Below are positions 29,181 through 33,660 of a DNA stretch of 33,660 bases, one piece after another. Location: assembly GCA_002887195.1 (NCBI GenBank), contig PJAB01000219.1:1-33660 (forward strand). The letters are read 5' to 3'. Source of the stretch: Chrysochromulina parva. Its lineage: Eukaryota > Haptophyta > Prymnesiales > Chrysochromulinaceae. Numbering within the stretch: position 1 is the stretch's first letter; every line of letters begins with the position of its first letter. A model generated the notes under the pieces. It did not search any database, was not told the origin of the DNA, and saw only the letters and a program-made list of their open reading frames with translations. The position numbers and the translations under genes are program-made.

Positions 29181-32100
29181 TCAAAGCCACGCTGCCCAGC
29201 CATCGTACATCCGGCACAGATTCTCCGGGTCGCGCGCCTCATCGAGCAGCGCACGCACCTGGCCCTCGACGGCGAGCGCATCCGAGTGGCCAGCCACGCG
29301 CCCTGCCAGCTTGTCTTGGATTCGCAGCAGCGCGCGTTCGGCCTCGCGATTGCCACAGGAGCTCCCGGCGGCCTCGGCGGCGAGCGCCGCGACGTGCGCA
29401 GCTTCTGCGGCCTTGGCGGCATCCGCCGCGGTCGGGTCGCGCGCGAGGGCCGTCGGGTCGGCCTGCCATTTGTAGAGAGGGTTGCGCACGAAGACCTCGA
29501 GGATGGTCACGAGAGCGCCCGCGTTTGCGCGTAGCACTCGCATCGTGTGCTCGGCCGCCCCGCGCAGCATGCCTTCGACCCCCGAGACGCCGAGCCCGTC
29601 TTCGAGGTCGCGCGTGAGCCTAAAGGGCACGCACTCGGGCGTCTTGAGCAGGCGGCCCGCGTCGAACGCGATGCCCAGGTCGATATGCACAAGCTCAGCC
29701 GAGCCCTTGTCGATGAGGATGTTGGACGAGTGCCGATCGCCCAGGCCGAGCACGTAGCCCACCATCGAGCCCGCCGCCACCGACGAGGCGTACGCGAGCC
29801 GACGCGAGAACCAGAGCGCAGGCGCGAGGTATCGTTCGAGGAAGAAGTGGTGGAAGACGGGGCGTAGGCGCTCCGCCACGTGCTGGTACGCGTTCAAGCG
29901 ACACTCGACGGAGGGGCCGCCTTTGGCTGCGGCGTCGGCCACCTGCTTGTGTGCCTCGGCCATGCACACTCGCGCCGCGTTGTGCTTCATGTCGTTGGGC
30001 CGGTAGCGCTCGTGTGCAGGGACTAGGAAGAGCGCGAGCGGCATCGTATCATCGACCCACTGCAGCACGCCCGCCGTCGGCGAGAGCGGCACGACGCGGT
30101 AGGTGCGCATTCGTAGCGCACGCTGCCGCGTGGCTGCGTCCCGCCCAAGCAGTAGGTTGAGCACCCCGAACGCCTGCTGCATGAGCGCATCGCCGCGCAG
30201 GTCGTCGCGCCCCTTGAGCAGCTGCTTGTGCAAGGTGCCATCCTCCGCGTAGCACCACAGGATTTTGGGCAGGTTGATGCCGCCCGCCACTGTGAACTCG
30301 GGCTCGGGAGCCGCTCGCGACGTACGATCGCGCTTCTCGCCCGCCGCGGCGCCGCTCGCCGGCTTGGCGCGGGCAGCCAGCGCCAAGTTGTGCGGACCGA
30401 AGCGGCCGAAGTACACAACAGGCTCCGAGCCGGCCGTGGGGACGGCCGCGAGGCATGCGTGGCCCTCCTGCACCATCTTGAACAGATCGGCGCCCTTGCG
30501 CATCTGGTACGCGATCGGTGTGGCGCTCGTGCTCTTCCGTTCGCGCGCCTCGTTCACGAGGCTCGAGAGCTTGGGGTGCGTGGCCTCCTTGCTCTTGTGC
30601 GCGTCCACGATGTTCTGCGTCGTCTTGGTGCTCACCCACGCGAGCTGCAGGTAAAAGTCCCAGAGCAGCTGGGTTGCCTGCACGATGCTGCCGCCGCCGC
30701 TCCTGGCGGGCTGGGGCTGCTCCTCCAGCTCGCGCAGCTGCTGCACGAGCTGCTTGGCGGCGTCGAGGCGGCCTCGGTCCACTGGCGTCTCAAGCTCGCC
30801 CGGCGCGAAGCGGTCAGCGTGGGCGAGTGCGAGCAGATGCGGCAGCACCACGTGCAGATGCGCCTGTGCCACGTGCAACAGCAGCTCGCGCAGGGCGGCC
30901 TGGAAAGCACGGCGTCCATCCGCCTCCGCCTCTGCCGCTGCGGCAGCGGCCGCGCCGCTGCCGCTCAAGCTGCCGCTGCTGGCACCGCTGCCGTGGCCGC
31001 CGTCGCCCTCGCCGTTCGCTGGCCCGAGCTGGCACGCAAGCTGAAGGATCAGAGGAAGCAACTTATGTGCCGGGAGCGAGCGCAGCTCCACGTGGGCCGT
31101 GCGCATGGCGCCCTGGTACTCAAGCCACAGCCCGACCACGCCAAAGAGCGACGCGTGGTCGTGCTCGTCGCCGCAGCGCGCGCACGCGGCGTGCTGGCGC
31201 AGCGCGGCCGCTGCGAGCTTGAGCTGCGCCGTGCGCCGCCGTGCTGCCGCCTGCTCATACCCCTCTACGTGGGTGCGTAGCAGAGCGATGCGCCGCCGGA
31301 GCGCCGCCAGTGCCTCTGCGTCGGCCTCAGTGGCAGGCGCGGGGGTGCCGCCTCGAGAGGCTCGGCGCGACATAGCAGGCGCCGCAGCCGCCGCGCCGTG
31401 CCGCTCGGCCGCCTCCGCCTGCTCGTGGGCGGCGCGCAGCTCGTCCTTCGCGAGCTCGTAGAGCGAGGCGGCGCGCAGCTCGTCGGGCGACTCGGCGTGG
31501 CGCTGGGCGGCTGCACGGTGCTCCGCGTCCAGCCACGCCGCGTACGCCGCGTGCACGTGGCAGCGCTCCTCCGCAGTCGCCGCAGTCGCCGCGCCGCCGC
31601 CGCCCGACGTGGCCGCGCCTCCGCAGGCGGCGAGGGCGTGCTCGAACAGCCGAGTCGCGGTCGCGGGATCGTGCAGACCCTCCACCACGCCCCACTCGGC
31701 CGCGCAACGACACGCCTGCGCGAGGGCGATGCGTTCGTGGAGGAGCGCCACCACCGTGCCACCGCCGCCGCCGCTGCCGATGCCGCCGTTGGTTCCGCCT
31801 CCGCCGCCGATCAAGCTGGCCGCCCGATCGGCGAGAGACGTGGCCGCTGCAAGGGCCATCGAGCGCGCCTCGGGCTGCGCGCCCTGCTGCCCCTGCTGCC
31901 AGAGCAGCTGGGCGTACTGCCACTGCGTACACGTGGCAAGCGAGGGGCACAAATTGGGCAAGGCCGCTGCCTCGGCGAGCAGTGCTCCGGCGATCGATGG
32001 CGCGCCGCACTGGCGAGCCGCCGACGCCGAGTGCACCAGATGAAGCGCGAGCGGCTCGACCGCCGCATACCGTCGCAGCAAGACCGAATGGAGCGCAAGC

Positions 32101-33660
32101 AGCGGCTCGATGACCTCAAAGTCGCCGCCCGCTGCAGCGAGCAGCTGGCGCTCATAGCGCGCCCTCGCGGCGGGCTCGGCATGCGCTAGTGCGACGCGCA
32201 CCGCCGCAGAGGCGGCCGCCGCGCTGCCGCCGGCCTCAAGCGCAGCGGCCACCTCCTTGGCATCGGCCGCCATGCGAATGGCGAGGATGTGGGTGAGCGA
32301 CTGCTTGCCTCCCTCCTCGCCCGTCGCCCCGAGCCGACGCGCCGTCTCGAGCAGGCACGCCTGCAGCTGCACGTGCGCGGCAGCTACCTGCCCGAGGTCC
32401 ATCGAGTGCAGCGCCGAGCGCAACCGCTCGTGGAAGCCGACGCCCACCACGACGCCCATCACGCCACCATCGCCCACTACGCCCTCGCCAGCGCTCCGTG
32501 GCGCAAGTGCCGCCAAGCTCCACTCGGCTTCGCCGTCGGCGCCGCCCGCGGCCGACGCGTCGTGGTGGGCGTCCCACGCGCCGTCCCACGCGCTGAGCCG
32601 CCAGGCGCACTCGGCGCGGAGCTCGCGGAGCTCGCCCTCGACGGCGCCGTCTTGGAACACCCAGCCAGCTGGCCCACCGCCGCCGCCGCCGCCAGAACCA
32701 GCAACGGCGCGGAAGCTGGCGCTTGAATCCACATGCAGGCTGCTCGCGTCGCGGGTGCCCGAGGCGGCGCCCTTGCCGTCGCCGCCGAACAGCCCGTCCA
32801 CGGCCGCCGCACGCAGCGTTGCGGCACAGAGCGCGTGGCAGCCGAGCGTGTGGAGCGCTCGCGCGCTGCGAAGGACGAGCGAAGGCATGCTCGAGGCGCA
32901 GCGGGCTGCCCGGCGAGCGCTGTGGCGAGCGCTCTCTGTGGCTGGCCACTGCGGCTGCGAAGTCGGCGCATTCGTGTGGGCATGGGCGGCTGCATGCGCA
33001 GCGGCGAGCGCGTCGAGATGTGCCTGCTGCTGCGCGGCATCGAGTAGCCCGAGCGCGCTCACGTGATCGCCACGCAGCGCGAGGACGCGCAGCGTGCCTG
33101 CGCCGTCGCCCCCGCCGCTGAGCGCGCCACCGGCAGAGAGCGATCCCCCCGAGGGCACGTTGCGCGCGCAGTCGGGCGCCGGCAGGTCGGCGCAGACGAC
33201 CGCGTACTGGCGACAGAAAGGCGGATTCCCGAGGATGGTGGCAGGCACGAGCTCGCCCTCCGCCTCGGCCGCGAACTCGAGGAGCATGAGCGCCGAGATG
33301 GGCGAGCCCGCCGCATGGGCGGCCGCCGCCGCCTTGACGAAATCGATCTCGCCCCAGAAGCTGTGCGTCCACGCGTGCTCGGCCCCGGTGGTGCTGCTCT
33401 TTCGGTGCGCATGCCGCGCATGCATCGTGCACGCGCGCAGCGTGATCAGCACGCCCACGAGCACGCCCACTGCCGCGAGCTGGTGCGCCGTGGGCGATCG
33501 CGCCGTGCTGAGCGCTTCGTCGAAGACGGACGTGATCGCTCCGGCGAGTGGGCGCGGCAGTGAGTCATTGAGTCCATCGCCCTGAAGGCACTCGAGCAGT
33601 GCCGGGCACAGCAGCTCGCGCGCCAGGCTCGGTTGGCGTCCAGAGAGGACCCGCAGCGCG
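29181..33660 (-). CDS. ATM/TEL1-type PI3K-like protein kinase, C-terminal part (5' end beyond window)
   Basis: About 1,492 codons, open to the right edge, so the start is outside. Most of the upstream part (33660 to about 30800) is alpha-helical FAT-domain sequence, interrupted by Gly/Ala-rich insertions. The kinase domain runs from about 30320 to 29480: INLPKILWCYAEDG, KGRDDLRGDALMQQAF with the ATP lysine, RVVPLSPTAGVLQWV, MVGYVLGLGDRHSSNILID catalytic loop near 29735, HIDLGIAF metal-binding segment, and VPFRLTRDLEDGLGVSGVEG. The last 33 residues are a clear FATC (EGQVRALLDEARDPENLCRMYDGWAAWL). The GVSGVEG and NPLYKW segments favour ATM/TEL1 over ATR or DNA-PK. It would sense DNA double-strand breaks in the nucleus. 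The coding part is a single exon here. Confidence 0.92.
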   Translation of the reverse strand, partial: ALRVLSGRQPSLARELLCPALLECLQGDGLNDSLPRPLAGAITSVFDEALSTARSPTAHQLAAVGVLVGVLITLRACTMHARHAHRKSSTTGAEHAWTHSFWGEIDFVKAAAAAHAAGSPISALMLLEFAAEAEGELVPATILGNPPFCRQYAVVCADLPAPDCARNVPSGGSLSAGGALSGGGDGAGTLRVLALRGDHVSALGLLDAAQQQAHLDALAAAHAAAHAHTNAPTSQPQWPATESARHSARRAARCASSMPSLVLRSARALHTLGCHALCAATLRAAAVDGLFGGDGKGAASGTRDASSLHVDSSASFRAVAGSGGGGGGGPAGWVFQDGAVEGELRELRAECAWRLSAWDGAWDAHHDASAAGGADGEAEWSLAALAPRSAGEGVVGDGGVMGVVVGVGFHERLRSALHSMDLGQVAAAHVQLQACLLETARRLGATGEEGGKQSLTHILAIRMAADAKEVAAALEAGGSAAAASAAVRVALAHAEPAARARYERQLLAAAGGDFEVIEPLLALHSVLLRRYAAVEPLALHLVHSASAARQCGAPSIAGALLAEAAALPNLCPSLATCTQWQYAQLLWQQGQQGAQPEARSMALAAATSLADRAASLIGGGGGTNGGIGSGGGGGTVVALLHERIALAQACRCAAEWGVVEGLHDPATATRLFEHALAACGGAATSGGGGAATAATAEERCHVHAAYAAWLDAEHRAAAQRHAESPDELRAASLYELAKDELRAAHEQAEAAERHGAAAAAPAMSRRASRGGTPAPATEADAEALAALRRRIALLRTHVEGYEQAAARRRTAQLKLAAAALRQHAACARCGDEHDHASLFGVVGLWLEYQGAMRTAHVELRSLPAHKLLPLILQLACQLGPANGEGDGGHGSGASSGSLSGSGAAAAAAAEAEADGRRAFQAALRELLLHVAQAHLHVVLPHLLALAHADRFAPGELETPVDRGRLDAAKQLVQQLRELEEQPQPARSGGGSIVQATQLLWDFYLQLAWVSTKTTQNIVDAHKSKEATHPKLSSLVNEARERKSTSATPIAYQMRKGADLFKMVQEGHACLAAVPTAGSEPVVYFGRFGPHNLALAARAKPASGAAAGEKRDRTSRAAPEPEFTVAGGINLPKILWCYAEDGTLHKQLLKGRDDLRGDALMQQAFGVLNLLLGRDAATRQRALRMRTYRVVPLSPTAGVLQWVDDTMPLALFLVPAHERYRPNDMKHNAARVCMAEAHKQVADAAAKGGPSVECRLNAYQHVAERLRPVFHHFFLERYLAPALWFSRRLAYASSVAAGSMVGYVLGLGDRHSSNILIDKGSAELVHIDLGIAFDAGRLLKTPECVPFRLTRDLEDGLGVSGVEGMLRGAAEHTMRVLRANAGALVTILEVFVRNPLYKWQADPTALARDPTAADAAKAAEAAHVAALAAEAAGSSCGNREAERALLRIQDKLAGRVAGHSDALAVEGQVRALLDEARDPENLCRMYDGWAAWL

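Noticed and set aside
30228..31280. A 350-codon plus-strand frame opposite the ATM-like kinase
   Set aside because: Antisense shadow of conserved kinase/FAT coding sequence with biased composition.

Overview
The window is nuclear DNA from a eukaryote. It holds well-spaced genes on both strands. Five spliceosomal GT-AG introns can be placed because they restore conserved protein families. The products are eukaryotic: a PRP4-type spliceosomal kinase, cytosolic ribosomal protein eL31, centrin, eukaryotic-type glutathione synthetase, PP2C phosphatase, mitochondrial ribosomal protein mL41 and an ATM/TEL1-type PI3K-like kinase. High GC, few short introns, alanine/glycine/proline-rich low-complexity tracts, a probable plastid-targeted protein with an N-terminal signal peptide, centrin, and a mitochondrial malate:quinone oxidoreductase together suggest a flagellated alga with a secondary plastid. 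A haptophyte, perhaps pavlovophyte-like, is my best guess. That taxonomic call is inference; the sequence does not prove it.

Layout, left to right: a PNPLA8-type phospholipase (-) is divergent from PRP4 kinase (+, one intron). eL31 follows (-, two introns, one splitting the start codon), divergent from a secretory-pathway membrane protein (+). Centrin (-) is divergent from a giant intronless gene of about 2,735 codons (+), which has one IQ motif and two degenerate SelW/Rdx-like domains at its C-terminus. Next come a probable plastid protein (+) and glutathione synthetase (+, one intron). Then there is a minus-strand run, read right to left: PDZ protein, PP2C phosphatase, and malate:quinone oxidoreductase with C-terminal EF-hands (one intron). 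The PDZ gene is divergent from mL41 (+). The window ends inside an ATM/TEL1-like kinase gene (-) whose 5' part lies beyond the right edge.

The genes are mostly unrelated housekeeping and signalling functions, so this is not an operon or a gene cluster. The most interesting signals are structural. The glutathione synthetase intron is exactly one period of a local tandem duplication that brought AG|GT to both ends, which looks like intron birth by duplication. The malate:quinone oxidoreductase intron carries a second copy of the end of its upstream exon. The second eL31 intron contains three copies of an 80-bp repeat. Two divergent promoters carry five-unit arrays of the same 5-bp motif. Calcium appears repeatedly as a theme (centrin, EF-hand oxidoreductase, IQ protein), but a functional link between them is speculation.
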